DNA of 64,000 bases from Salminus brasiliensis (Eukaryota > Chordata > Actinopteri > Characiformes > Bryconidae), in NCBI RefSeq assembly GCF_030463535.1, contig NC_132878.1, forward strand, positions 28,488,261-28,552,260, given 5' to 3'. The position numbers and the translations under genes were made by a program. Of this stretch, positions 13,101 through 26,200 are shown piece by piece. Every line of letters begins with the position of its first letter. Position 1 is the stretch's first letter. The notes beneath the pieces were generated by a model. That model was not told where the DNA came from and ran no database searches. It was given only the letters and a program-made list of their open reading frames with translations.

Positions 13101-13200
13101 ATACATATTCCATTCAAAATGATACATTTTAAAAACTATTTCTTCTTTAAAATAATAATAATACATTTGTATTAATTGGTATAAATATTAGATTTCCTGT
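9991..13200. other. Intergenic, no gene recognised
   Basis: Holds a (GA)n run at about 10105-10138, repeats rich in TTAGC/GCTAA at 11.88-12.42 kb, and AT-rich sequence from 12.6 to 13.2 kb. Open frames at 10.5 and 11.2-11.7 kb have no recognisable protein family and no supporting splice structure. Confidence 0.5.
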
Positions 13201-13338
13201 TTTTAAACGAACCCGAGTTAAGCTTTTGTCGCCACTTGGCGTCCGCTATACGAAAGCACCACCAAGAAAGGACAGGGCCTGGTGAACGGAAGAGACGGGA
13301 GCCGAAGAGGCTCAGACCCCGCTGAGAGGAGCAGTAAG

Positions 13339-16300
13339 ATGGCGAGTGCTGAAGCAGAGGCTGAGGCTGAGGCTCCGCGTCTCTCTGAGCTGCTGGATGG
13401 AGGATGGAAGTCTTTAGAAGAGGTGGAAAACTGCGCAGAACCCACCGGCTCTAGCCCTGTCCAGGTGAAGGTGAAGCGGGGCATTAAGCAGCTGGAGGAG
13501 GCGCTTAGCATGGTGGAGCAGTTGGATCTGTTCAGGTAAACGCGCGACGCTCGAGTCGATCTGCCCGGTCCACCTTAACGGATGCAGCAGTGACGCTCAG
13601 TCCTTTCAGGCGACAGGCTCTAACTGCCGCATCGTTTAAGGTGGACTGGAGCAGTTAAAGAAGAAGAAGAAGAAGCTAGCTAACTTCAGCCGCGTATGAG
13701 CACAAACACGTCCAACCTGACTGTGTTTCCATTTTGTGTCGTAGTTTGTTGACTGTAAACACTGTCTACAGGCAGAAACAATGACCGTACAGTCCAAAGA
13801 CTAGCTGTAAAACACTGGCATTTTACATGTAGTTAGCACTAGCCACATAAGCTACTTCGAGCTTTTTCTGTTGCAGTACTGTTTACGATACTGCTAATAT
13901 GTGCTCTGTACCGTCAAAACAATAAACCCATTATTTAAAGATACCTTTTAATGATGTGTCTCGAAGACGGGAGGAGCTACAACTTTGAACATTTAATAAA
14001 TTGGGACAGAATTATTGATAAATATAGGTTATTATTGTTATTTTGTTATTAATCTGTTGATGATGTCCCGCCATTGTTATTGTTTAGATCTGAAATGCTT
14101 GGGTTTGAAGTAGTGTGTGTATGTATGTGTTATATTATTATAATGTACTATTTATGTAGATATTGCTAAGTGTGAAGATTGAGATTTCTTTAACTTATTT
14201 TAAGGTAGCTAGCTAGTTTTTAGTGACTTTGTTTTTTGGTCTAAAAGCGAATTGACCCAAGACCATGCAAAGTAAGAGAGAGAACATATGTTTACAATGA
14301 TTTACATAAAAAAATTATGTGATTACAGACAAAAATAAAATACACATGTATGTAGGATAATAAATCTGGGTTATACAATTCATTTTCACCATTTTGACCA
14401 GCAAGTGGTGCCAGCATGTGCCTCGAACCTGTGAACCAGGCAGGATGGAGCTGATATTTTTGATGGAAACATGGTGGATGACCTGGTATAAATTACTCAG
14501 TTAAGCTAGTGTATGAATCGACCAGTTGGATCATCTACCGGACCTCCTCTGGTAAACCGATTCAGCTCTACATACGACACAAATGCATTTTTCATGTCAC
14601 TGACTGTGTGTGTATTCTGTCCTGTTGTGCTGCAGCCGTAACGAGGAGCTGGATGAGGTTGCCACAGCTGATCTGAAGTGCCTGTTTTTGCCGGCGGTGC
14701 TGGCGGCGCTGACACTGAAGCAGGTGAACGTAGCCCAGCGGCTGGACCACGTGCAGAAAGCCCGCAGACACTTCATGGACTTCTTGCGTAGGTGTAAGGA
14801 CTACAACATCAGCAGCTTCCACATGCCTGCCGAGAATGAGAGTGTGGAGACCACGCCCACAGACCCGGAGTCAACCTCCTCAGTCCCCACCCCACGGCCC
14901 CAGCAGCCTGACTTAATCGCCATGGCGACACAGAGACAAGCCAAAATCGAAAGGTGAGTTGAATGGTGTCGGTAAAGATCCTGTTTTATTAGGGACTAGC
15001 AGTAGTTCAGAGTGATCTAAATATTCTGCTCAATAAATTCAATAAACGCACCATCACATAACCGCTTCAGATATCAACCAAATCTCAACACCTGTCTGAG
15101 GAAAGGTTTTAAGGAGTTAAAAATGGTCCATACTAAGAATTCTCATTTCTGTGCATCCCTTTCCCTTAAAGTCATTTGCATCTTCATTTAGTTTTTATCA
15201 GTATTTTTCATTCTTATTTTCCATTTATCATTGTTGTAAAATCAGTTCTGAATGATCATATGAATGATTTTTATATCAATCTTTAACTTTAGTTTGTCTT
15301 CTTATTGATTTAATGTTTTTATTTTCAGTGCAATGATCTCTGTGTACTCCAAAAAGAGTTTCTAACAGTGGTATGAACACTGGCCGTGACACTGCACATC
15401 GATGCGTAGTGGATTCGAGCACTGTTTAATTCCTCAACGTGTCACAGCGTGCCTCGCAAGATGCTGCCATTATTACATTAAATTAAAATTTCAAACTTGT
15501 CCCCTGGAGTGGGCTGGCTCTCTACAGCTTACTGACTCCCTTTTGGGTGACAGATGAGGAAAAGCTGGTCAACGAAGTGGTGAAATGCACCAAACTATAT
15601 TCCTCTAGTCACAGATTTATTATTTAGACAATCACAAACCATCTTGAACTTGAGCTTAAAGTCAGTTTGAACAGGCGCTCACGTATAGAATGATCGTTGT
15701 GCAATGGCCTTTATAATAACAAAGTTATTACTTTATAAGTAACGAAAGATTACATACAGAATGCCCTTAGTATTAGTTATTATACCATACTATACTACAA
15801 TACTATTGTAGTATAGCATTAGCATGGTGCAGTAATTAGACATTTTCAGAACACACTATGTATAATAGTACTTTGACTCTGATTAACTGTGAAATATTGT
15901 CATTAAAGGATGTTAAAGTGTGTTTGTTAAACGGCACTAATAAGCCCTTATGCTGCAGTCCAGTAATACCATATATCAATCTGACAGTTTAGGTAGAGCA
16001 AGAAAATATTGCAATGGCTTTTAGACATTTGTAGATATTGCTCAAGTTTAATGCTAACTGCATCACACACTTTCATCTCTGACGCTGAGTCATGTTTCTT
16101 TTGCATATCTAAACACGTCAAAAACAACCTCAGACCCCTTTAAACAAGCCCCCCAAACTATAGAGGTGAGGTCAGTTTGTACTTGATTGATTCAGGCAGT
16201 GTGAAGGGAAAACTGTCCACTTTGCTTTATAGTTAAGGAGTGTTGAGGCTTACTGTACAAACACACACATGTACATACAAACACATACACAGGGACAGAC

Positions 16301-16573
16301 CTATAGTGCTTAGTGGGAAAAAGTAAACTGCTCAGAAGAATGGCGGCCTGCAGGTTTGTGATCTGTCTTGAGAGGCAGCAGTACTGGTCTATTACAGCAA
16401 TACAGTAATAGTGCTATATATATGTGAATAATTAGAACACAGATTATTCTCACAGTGCCTCTAAGAGTAGGGGAATAATACAGTAAAATGTCAAATGAAA
16501 CAGTATGTGACAAAAAGAACTTTCAATAAAAATTAGATTCAATATATTTTGAAAATTTATAATGATAGTTTTG

Positions 16574-16614
<41 letters not shown>

Positions 16615-18112
16615 ATCAGGTTTAAGCAACGCAAGGAGGCAGAGGCTAAGCTAGCGGAGTTGCGCACTGCAGTAGACGGCGGCTCAGCAGATGATGAGGT
16701 GCTGAGGGAGTTTTACCTTCTGCAGGTGCGCAGGTGGATCACCATCGCCATTGAGGAGATCGACTCCATCAACCAGGAAATACAGATACTCCAGAGGATG
16801 GATGTTCTCAAACAGGTCTTGTAGCTTTGTGGCTAAAATTCAGCGTCATATTTTAAAAATACTGTACATGAGCTTATGTTTACGTTTTTGTTGATGAATT
16901 TATTACATTAGCATAGATAGTGTTTTTTTCTAAAAGCCTAGAAAAGTAACAGGTTAGTTTTAATATATATCACTGATCAGCCATAATGTTAACAGGGAGT
17001 AAATAATAAGTAAATAACACTGATCAAGAAGGACAACCAGTGGACAGGCAGCAGGGTCATGTATGCCCAAGATTGACAGAACTATAAACTCTCCTCTCTT
17101 TTTCAGACTCCAGCCCAGCCATCTCATCCAAGAAGACCCCCAATGAAGCCTTTCATTTTAACTAAAGATGCAGTACAGGCCAAGTATGTACATGCATGTT
17201 TTTGTGTGTGTACAGTCAGCAGTCTGTTAGTATGGTTTTCATCTAAAACCATCTAAAGTGCTCATTTTGACAGGCTGTGATGCAGTGCTTATATAAGAGT
17301 AGTTTATTTACATCATTTTCCCTGTAATATACGAGAGGGACAGTAGTGTTGCTTGCTTTTAGCACACAGTATTAATTCATTTTTTGCTAGATCGGCCTGT
17401 TACCATCACCTTAAACTAGCTGGCAGTTATTTTTTTTATGGCTTCGGATTTTTGCTAGGTTACAGCTGAATAGCATTGACTGATTCCTAGTAAACAGTTT
17501 TTACATTTGTGTGTGTTGTGTGTGTCTTTGTCTGTGCTTGTCAGGGTTTTTGGAGAAGGGTACCCAAGCCTCCCCACCATGACAGTGGATGACTGGTATG
17601 ATCAGCACAGAAAAAAAGGATGCTTACCTGACCAGGGAATACCACAGAGTACAGGTACACACACCTACATGACCAGGAAACGTTACACACCACCACACTC
17701 TTCTGTGCCTTTTAAAGTGAAATGTACGTTTTGAACTCTTCGCATGTCTAATGCTTATTGGTGGAGCAAAATATTACATTTCTTGTTGGCTACATTAAAG
17801 CTGTAGGGGGGGGGGCTTTTTCTTCAAACTGTCGCTTTCATACATGATTCCTTTTGCATTCTGCATTTCATGTTTGTGTTATGAGCTAGATGTGTACACA
17901 CTGTGTTTACTGCTTTGCACGCTGTCTTTGCCATAACGTGTGTGTGTATATGTGTTTGTTTAGCGGATGTGGATGCAGAGGAGCGAGAGAGGGAGGAGAA
18001 AGAGCGGAAAGAGGAAGAAGATGATGAAGAGGCATTACAGAAAGCCAGAGACTGGGACAATTGGAAGGACACACACCGAAGAGGATATGGCAACCGCAAG
18101 AACATGGGCTGA
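13339..18112 (+). CDS. igbp1: IGBP1 / alpha4 (TAP42-like) PP2A regulatory protein
   Basis: Cytoplasmic chaperone-like regulator that binds the catalytic subunits of PP2A, PP4 and PP6 and links them to TOR signalling. Exons: 13339-13535, 14636-14953, 16620-16815, 17107-17183, 17545-17654, 17964-18112. All are GT-AG, phases 2-2-0-2-1, total 348 aa against about 339 aa in human. The start has a good context (AAGATGG). An in-frame GTG lies 19 codons upstream but is unlikely to be used. Residues 4-11 are an Ala-Glu repeat. The N-terminal helical TAP42 region carries [15 protein letters not shown] and [11 protein letters not shown]. Then come the family signatures [16 protein letters not shown] and a [16 protein letters not shown] block. 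The C-terminus is an acidic/basic tail ending in [10 protein letters not shown]. Exon 3 follows a long (GT)n run that stands in for the usual polypyrimidine tract. Part of the last exon is repeated in the 3' UTR. Confidence 0.93.
13565..13649. repeat. Imperfect 27-bp inverted repeat in igbp1 intron 1
   Basis: The arms 13565-13591 (containing GGTCCACCTTAA) and 13623-13649 (containing TTAAGGTGGACTGG) are near-complementary over about 27 bp, with a spacer of about 31 bp. A related half, TTTAAGGTGGAACGG, occurs at about 60295-60310 near the taf1 promoter. It could be a MITE remnant or a hairpin. Confidence 0.65.
15790..15816. repeat. 27-bp palindrome
   Basis: CTATACTACAATA is followed directly by its inverted complement in igbp1 intron 2. 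This is an AT-rich perfect palindrome with no assigned role. Confidence 0.6.
16574..16614 (+). repeat. (GT)n next to the igbp1 exon 3 acceptor
   Basis: About 20 GT units end 5 bases before the acceptor CATCAG of exon 3 (starts 16620). Repeat length could affect splicing efficiency. That effect is inferred. Confidence 0.85.
16970..17080. repeat. Fragment of the GATCAGCCATAA repeat family
   Basis: CACTGATCAGCCATAATGTTAA matches the end of the MITE family seen at 26.4, 53.8 and 62.3 kb. Here it is a short, internally deleted copy in igbp1 intron 3. No second terminus is visible. Confidence 0.55.
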
Positions 18113-18500
18113 TAACACGCACTCAACAGCATAGACTTTGGGTGGCCTTACATACATGCACTCAGACATACCCACATTCTGGAAGGACACACAGTGGAGA
18201 GGATATGGCTACTGTAACAGCTGGACAACCCCCCCCCCCACACACACACACACACACCAATAGCAGAGATTTTGGATGTCCTTACAATATAGGCACACAC
18301 ACTCTGGAAAGACAAACTTCAGAGAGGATATGGCAACCATAACAGCATTGGTTGAGCACATGAACGAACACCCACAGATGCTGAACAGCCTTATACAAAC
18401 ACACACACACACACACACACACACCATTTTCCCCATTCACTCCAGAGATGCATACATACAGAGAGGACATGGCAACTGTAGGAACATGGACTGAATAAAC
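18062..18500 (+). repeat. Tandem decayed copies of the igbp1 C-terminal coding segment
   Basis: The last coding block of igbp1, GGAAGGACACACACCGAAGA then GGATATGGCAACCG (18063-18098), recurs in the 3' UTR at about 18181-18215, 18307-18340 and 18444-18490. Each copy keeps a recognisable GGAAGGACACA and/or GAGAGGATATGGCAAC core. The spacing is about 120-135 bp. Segments between copies also share CAGACTTTGGGTGGCCTTA-like text and CA tracts. The array therefore looks like a tandem duplication that includes coding exon end plus UTR, decayed after the stop at 18110-18112. Confidence 0.8.
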
Positions 18501-18542
18501 ACACACACTTCTTACACAAAAGTCTCTTTCTTCTGAAATAAA
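18494..18542 (+). terminator. igbp1: igbp1 poly(A) signals
   Basis: Two AATAAA hexamers lie at 18494-18499 and 18537-18542, about 380-430 nt after the stop. They are the first canonical signals downstream, and either could end the transcript. Confidence 0.6.
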
Positions 18543-18544
18543 TA

Positions 18545-20570
18545 GTGTCAAATGCTGACTGTGTGTGTATGTGTGTATGTATGTGTGTGTGTGTGTGTAA
18601 GAGACCATCATGTGTCCTGATATTTGTTATGGATGTCTGGTAGAGGGAAAGAACGAGAGTCTATCAAGCCATATTTAAAACATGCAGTTAAAACATATAG
18701 CAAACAAAGTATAAATAATTATAAATGACTGATATTGACTCTAATGGAACAAGCAGTCAGTCAGAGTTCTGACCATCTCCACAATTACAGACCTGCTGCC
18801 TGAACTGACCTGACAGAAAACGGCTTTTGGGAACGTTTATTCACATATGAAGTTGGGTGAAAGTGAGAATAAGAGCCAGAGGAAAGCCTAGGAAGAGGTC
18901 TCTAATTTAGCATCACAACACTAAGACTCATCATTACGTGCATACTGTGTAACCACACCCAGGTTCCTTTGGGCAGGTGTGCATACAGTATCCCAACCTG
19001 TGCCAAACGCGCCTCGTTTGGGGTGAAAACATGATCTCGCCTCAATTCTACGATACTCCCAAAGCCAGGTGTTAACTTACTATGTTGTCCACATAGCTAA
19101 CGTTACTACAGCTGTGAACAAATGCCATCTCTGCCGCTGCTCCATGTTAAACTGCACAGGGATATACGATAGCCCAGAACACAGGTCCTTCTTTCTGTAT
19201 TTACTTTCTTGCTCCAGGTCCAGACAGTCTGACCAATAAGCAGAGAGAATGTTCTCACATGGTTTGTTGCAACACATTTTGGTGAACATTCAAACAAGTA
19301 TTAGCTTACATTAAGCTCAGATTGTATGATGCATCTGAGAAAAACTGAATTATCATAGAAAACACCAGTAAACACTCTACAGCAGCAGCAGGAAAAACCT
19401 TTCGCTTCAGTTTTATGTCCTTTTAACAGAAAATGATGCTAATGACATAAATAATAATAAATTAATAAAAAAATTATAATCAAATCAAGCAATCAGTCAA
19501 TGGAATTACAGAAACAGAAAGGTTTGAGAAAGGAAGATTTATTTGCATTTGGTGACAAACCTGCTATACAGGAATCTGTGGACAAGGACATAAACATGAT
19601 TGAATCTAATGAAATTAGATGCAAATGAGATTTTGAGTCAACTGTTTTAAGGCAAATTCTAGTGTGAATAATGTATTTAGAAAAGAATATGATATTATAA
19701 ACAGGCAAATGCTTCAGTAATTTAATTCAATAAATGAAATGAAGGAAGATTTGATCTCTTTAACCCAAGGCCTGTTTAGGACATTTTTATAAATACCAAT
19801 TTCAGTTAGAATAAGGGCAGCCACACATGCCTCATGTGACTCTAAGATTTATTGGCCTTGTTTTGTCATAAACTTCTATAGTGCCTGTGGGTATCGGAAT
19901 GTCTTCCATGTAAAACAGTCCTCCTCTTTTGATAAATTGAAAAATGACTAGCATGTCTACGAGCTGACAATACAACAGCTGGGACTATGGTTCCTTCCAT
20001 ATCCTTCCATTTAGTATTAAAAATACATGATCAGCACAGACTACTTAGTGATTTTCTCAACACTTGGATTGATAAAGATGGCTAAATCTGTCCACACTTT
20101 GAGGGGCACAACCATTGTCTCAGAGCACTGGAAGATTCAAAGATTTACGCTTCATCAGTGGTGTAGGCTTTGATAATATAACCTTTCTAAAAAATCATTT
20201 AGGAAGATTAAAATTAAGCATTTTACCATTATGACCATTATTTTACCTTAAAAAAAAAAGTTCACCCGTATATAGCGCAAGAGAGTAAGGCTGTAGTTCA
20301 GGTCCAGCCAAGCTGTTAAGTTAAAGTTAAAGTTAAATGTGTGCTTTTTATATTTCTGAGAGATGGAGCTTCTTCAGGTCGAGAAAAGATGAAAAACAGC
20401 TTGATGACTTTAAATACAGCTTCACTTTAACCCTATCAGGTCAATAAAAAGAGAACCTGGTGCTGGTGAATGCTGGCATTACAAGTATGAAAGAAGATAA
20501 AGACATTTGTTGAAATTTATTTCACTGCAGAACATGAGATTTTAAATCTAGACACTGGTGTTGTAATACT
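18545..20570. other. Intergenic between convergent genes, no gene seen
   Basis: No exon is recognisable. A dispersed repeat at about 18985-19250 (containing CTGTATTTACTTTCTTGCTCCAG and GCTCCATGTTAAACTGCACAG-like text) has a second direct copy at 24.48-24.69 kb. The rest is AT-rich unique-looking DNA. Confidence 0.5.
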
Positions 20571-20617
20571 GAGATTTATTTCCATATGTTTTATGTCTTG
20601 GTACATTGGCAGACCAC

Positions 20618-20623
20618 TTTATT
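20618..20623 (-). terminator. Candidate poly(A) signal of the orphan membrane gene
   Basis: AATAAA on the - strand lies about 380 nt beyond the stop at 20999. A second hexamer is at about 20574. Usage is inferred. Confidence 0.4.
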
Positions 20624-20998
20624 GGTTTCAAGAAAGAAGAGGATTAGGTAAAATCACATATTAATTATTAAATTAAACAATAATAACATTTAATAAGTAA
20701 GAACAACCTCAAAATGAGAAATACTGTATATGCGAATTCATGTTAATAATGTTAGCAGAATGGTTGTGTGGTATTGTTTTCCTCAAAATAATCCAAAGCA
20801 CATTTCCCTGGCTTGTTTACCCAGTTCCCAACAGCTGGAAAGTGGTTGTGTAAAAATTAAGTATAAAGGGTTCTATAGGGGTTCTTTAAAGTGCAAATCA
20901 ATCAAATAGATATTAAAATGTTGAGTGTTCCAAAATGTTTGACAGTGTATATTTCAAAATTCATATTTACACTCAGAATTCCTCTGTTTCCAGTCTCT

Positions 20999-22006
20999 TT
21001 AGTACATGCGGTTGGTCTGCACTCGAGGGAAAGCGTTACGGTTGCTGTAGTCTGGGCCAGAGTAATGCGGTGCTGAAGACTGCCCCATTCTCTGCAGAAC
21101 CAAAGGAAGAAGGAACAACCATCCATAAACAAACTGGGTTATGTGCTTAATAGGCAATAGCAGATATTGCCTCTCCATCACAGAGGCCAATATTGCTCTA
21201 ACAAGTAACACAAGTCCAAAAGTATCCAGACAGACCCTCTAATGACTGAATTCAGCTTGTATAAACTCCATAGAAGAGCATTGACCAATAGAACAGGATG
21301 CTCTGGAAGGTCACTGTGCCCAATGCTGACCAGGGGCTGGGGGGGTATAAAGCCTCCCTGCATTGTGCTGTGGAGCAGTGGATTACAGGTGTGGTCTGAT
21401 TAGACACTGGGTCCTGCCACAAGAGGGCGTAAAAGTGCTTCCCCTGCTGCCCTATAAAAAGGCCCTCAGAGGCTACTTTTGGGTAGAAGTAACATTTGGC
21501 GAGAGATGGCACCTTCATTACACACCCCATCTCTGCCAGAACCACTTCCAGGTGCCTGGCAGAAGAAAATCTGGGGTCACTGTGTTTATTATGTGTCCTG
21601 CCATTGACAGCCAGCCTCCATCGGCTTTTGTTTGCAGGGGTGTTGTGAACGAGAAATCTTGGACTTATTGGAACCACATCACCTTTAGGGCCGAATCAAG
21701 GTTCTGTTTGGGATCCAACTGTTGGGTTCAAGTGGTGGCTCAGCGGTTAGAGCGCCGGGATATCGATAACAGGGTTGTGGGTTCGATTCCCGGGCTCGGC
21801 AAGCTGCCACTGTTGGGCCCTTGAGCAAGGCCCTTTACCCTCTCTGCTCCCCGGGCGCTGGAGTTGGCTGCCCACCGCTCTGGGTGTGTGTGTGTACTCA
21901 CTGCCCCTAACACGTGTGTGTGTGTGAGTGTGTTCACTACCAGATGGGTTAAATGCGGAGGACACATTTCGCTGTACAGTCCACACTGTACAGTGACGAA
22001 TACGTG

Positions 22007-22038
<32 letters not shown>

Positions 22039-22490
22039 TGGCCTAGTGATGATATGAGGGACTCTAACAGCTCAGTAATATTTGTAGGACATCCTGCAGC
22101 CAAGTGTACCTACAATTGTGTAGGATCTACACGATCTACAGCCCCAGCTGCAACGTCTGTGGGCAAATGTGCTGCAGGATGCCCTATGGAGCCTATGTGC
22201 CTCCATGCCCAGGCATATCTTATCTTGTATCCAGGGTAGAGGTGGCCCAACAGGATACTAGAACCTCCATTCAATTGCACAGTTTTCCCCAATAAACATT
22301 TCCCTTTGCTCTAATATTGTAATCACGTACATTTATCAATACATACATAAATACATGAAAGAAAAGTACAATTATCAAACTGACGCCTGTGATTTTTACT
22401 ATTTTGTGGCTCAGTGGTTAGAGCCCCGGGCGCTGGAGTTGGCTGCCCACCGCTCTGGGTGTGTGTGTGTGTACTCACTGCCCCTAGTTC

Positions 22491-22531
<41 letters not shown>

Positions 22532-23229
22532 CACGACCACAGATGGGTTAAATGCGGAGGACACATTTCGCTGTACAGTGTACACTGAACAGTGACAAAT
22601 ATGTGCACCTTTACCTTTACCTTTAATTGCACGTTTTTGGAAGCACTTCATAAGACAACCATCATTAGTAAGTAGTCCTTACATAAACAATAAGGGGAAC
22701 AGTGACCTCCAAATAGTGTTAAAGCTCTGATCTGTGTGATGCCCATCAGTCAGCTTCAGCAGAGATCTGTTCATAACTCACTATAATTTAACCCCAACAG
22801 CAGCTCCCCCGATCATTAGACTTACACTCACAAGTGATATAATACAGGTAACGATCCTGAATCTACTAATTGGGGTCACAAATAGGGTCCAACCAATTTC
22901 TTTGACCCATATATTAATCACCCACTTCATTGCAGATATGAAGTGACCAAACTAAAACGGTGTAATGTTAATTTCTGCCTAAAGGGTCTACATCCTGATT
23001 GGGGTAAAATTGTCATGTAATGACGGATCCCTGCTGAAGCTGAGAGGTTCAGAGGTGTGTATGTTGTGAGTGAGTGCTCACCATGTTGTCAAAAGCCTGC
23101 GGGGAGGCAGGCGGATTATAGTTCCTGTACGAATCAGGGGACGAGCTGCCCTCTTCATACGGATTCCTGCCCTTAGCATGAGGGTTACTGAGGACCTGAC
23201 CTGGTTGTGCAGTGTAGCTGCAGAACACA

Positions 23230-23274
<45 letters not shown>

Positions 23275-26200
23275 CACATATAACAAATTGTATAGATACA
23301 CTGGAGCTATGAGGCATAATGCTATCTATGAAAATGTTTGACAAAACAGCAGTAGCATCCTGAATGCTAACCAAGGTCCATGTTCTAGATAACTAGTGTG
23401 TTATACAGGGTCAAAAGAAAACACACAAGTAAGTCTATTAGAAATTACTAAACAACTCTACACACTATTTAAGGAAAGTGTGTGCTGATTCAGGTGGCCG
23501 GTTAGCACCATGCAACTGGTGGGGCATAAGCGTCCATTACTTGTTAGCCACATTAGCCATTAGCCTCCTTCCTATCTTCAGTGTTAACTGTTAGGGTATG
23601 AATCCATGGTTAGCTACATAGGCTCATAGCTCCAGTGCTAATTGATGGGGTATGGGCTTCCATTACTTGTTAACTGCATTAATGTCAGAATTCCAGTGTA
23701 AAACGGAAATAGTACATTTTAGACACATGTCTTAGCTACATGTGACAATAAGGGGGCGCTAAACTGTCATTTAAAATAGAAATTTAAAATAAATTAATAA
23801 ATAAATAAATAAACACCTTGCTAAAGTATTACCCATAATACCTGTAAGGCTGCTGGGGTCCTCCTAGAGCCGGCCTATCAAACGCACTGCACACACATAA
23901 AACATGCTAAATTCAGCCAACACACACTCACAAACATCCTCATTACAGTGTAAAATGTAAACTTTCTGATGATCTTGATTTCCAGTTTACCTGTTCGGTG
24001 GACGAGGACCTCCCATTGGTGGTCTGTCAGCGGATGGCCGCATGCTAGCAGATGGGCTTCAGACAGGAAAGCAAATAGAAGAAGAAAATCTTTAAGCATT
24101 CTGTCTAGATCAGTGTTGACAGTGCGATTCATTCCTGAATCATAATTGGACCTTTTTTATTTAATGCATCAATATGTATTAATATATAACACATTAATCA
24201 CTTCATATCATTTTAAATTGGTCTGCCACTTCCTAAACTTCAGAACCTGACTTGTTGCAATGGTGGCATCCTGTCACAGTACCACACTGGAATTCAGTGA
24301 GCTCTTTAGAAGCACCCATTTCTTCTTTCACTAATGTTTGTAAAGACAGGCTGCATGGCAAGGGGCTTGTTTGTATTCTCCTGTGGCAATGGGACTTTTC
24401 ACATTTGCACTTTTTAGTTAAATGGGACTAAACGAAGTCTGGAGCACTTTGTCTGTGGTAGGAATGTGATCTGACCTCGATCTGGCCTATCAGGTGTTCT
24501 CTGCAAGTTCGAGCTAAGCGGCTCCTGTAGCCAGGTGGTAACCTGCTATATTGGCCAGATAGTCACTACAGCTGCCGGCTCTGCTGCTGCTCTGTGTTAA
24601 ACTGCACAGAAATGTAAACTAGTCCAGAGAAGGTCTGCAGGGCCTTCCTACTGTATTTACTTTCTTGCTCCAGCCTCAGACAGGTGGTGCGTCTCTAAAC
24701 CGAACCAAGGAGAAAACGCTCCAAGTTTACACATCTATTAACTGTTTAGGACCAGAGAAAATAAACTATAGGTCAATGCTTTAAGAAATGCCTGACCAGC
24801 AAAACACATGCCATTCACACCTATTACCCAGTACTTCTCAGATTTTGTAGATGTATTTCGTAACCCATGTCTATAGATGGCAGTAGCCAGTGGTTAAATT
24901 GTAATCATGTGTTTAAATGAACTTTACTTTCCAGTATGGAAAAATATATTTAAATATTCTAGGTCTTCTTGCTACACATTCACCAGTGATTTCAGAATGG
25001 GTTTTAAGCATTGATAGTTATGATCCAATGCACTGATTGAATTCTATATGTAGTTGGCAATATCCAGCTGTAGCCCAAACAGAGACAAATACACTTTAAT
25101 TGTCACAATACTCCAAATCCAGCAGTTCAAACAGTATGGAGAAAAGCTGATCACAGAACCTGGATGTGTGCTATTAGGGAAATAAAAATGAATGAGACGG
25201 ATTTCTCTGGAAAATTTTCCTGTTTACCTGTAGGGTTGCCGAGGGTCTCCCATAGGTGGTCTTCCAGTTAAAAAAGCTGGGTTTTCTGGTATGCTGTATA
25301 CAAAAAGAGAAACACTGAAGAAATCTATAACATCTATAACAACAATCAGTGCTACACTATTTGGGGACTCTGGGAAATGAGGTGTGACTTAGGCATTCAG
25401 GTTGCAGGGACTCAGTGACTCAGGGCAGCACAGGGAACCAAGGTGCTCAGATAACGGGGAACTCTGGGAACCTTCGGGCCACGGAGACTGAAGGACTTTA
25501 GGATTTAGGTACTTGAGGATTTCAGGGAACGTGGGGATTCAGAGAAATCATGAAGACAATAACTCAAGGACTTAAGCATTTAGGGGGCATCAGGGGCTTT
25601 GAGGATTTCAGCACTTAAGAATATTAGGGAACTGGGGGAACTAAAAACATTCAGAAAACCTGGGGTCTCAAGGAACTCAGAGAGGTTAGGGAACTGAGGT
25701 GCTCATTGTACTCAGGAATTTAGAATTCAGAGACTTAAGGAACTCAGGGTACTTGCGGGACTTGGGAGATTCAGCCACCTGCTGTTCAGTGCTCACCTGT
25801 ATGGACGTTGGAATGTGGCTTGCATGGGAATCCCCCTTTGCAGTGGTCTTTGACCAGGATTAGAGCTGGCAGGACGGGCCTTAGAGAGACAGAGAAGGAG
25901 AAGCAAACAGAAAGAGAGAATCACAAATTTGCACAATGCAGTCAGGTCACAAACACACAAACTCTATTCCAACAACAAATGAACTTTTCAGTGAAAACGT
26001 ATTAATAGAATTACTGTATCATTGCAGATGTTTGACACATGAAGCAATTCTTCTTCTCACTTCATCTAGCTTTGCATCTATCTATTTTTAGACATATGAC
26101 TGATCTGTTTAATCATTACATGGGTTTACAATAGTGCAGTTTTCCTGTATGATACTTGTCTTATCACTACAGAACAACTGTCAGGAAACACTCGGGTGTG

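Noticed and set aside
13282-13338. Upstream GTG as the igbp1 start
   Set aside because: The ATG at 13339 has a good context and gives the expected N-terminus. Vertebrate GTG initiation would need direct evidence.
21732-21800. Possible functional tRNA gene
   Set aside because: A and B boxes are present, but the sequence is the head of a SINE with an unrelated body and poly(A) tail, and no anticodon arm or acceptor stem could be paired convincingly.
21363-21824. 153-codon + strand frame
   Set aside because: It is a mosaic of a Tc1-type relic and the SINE head, not a host gene.
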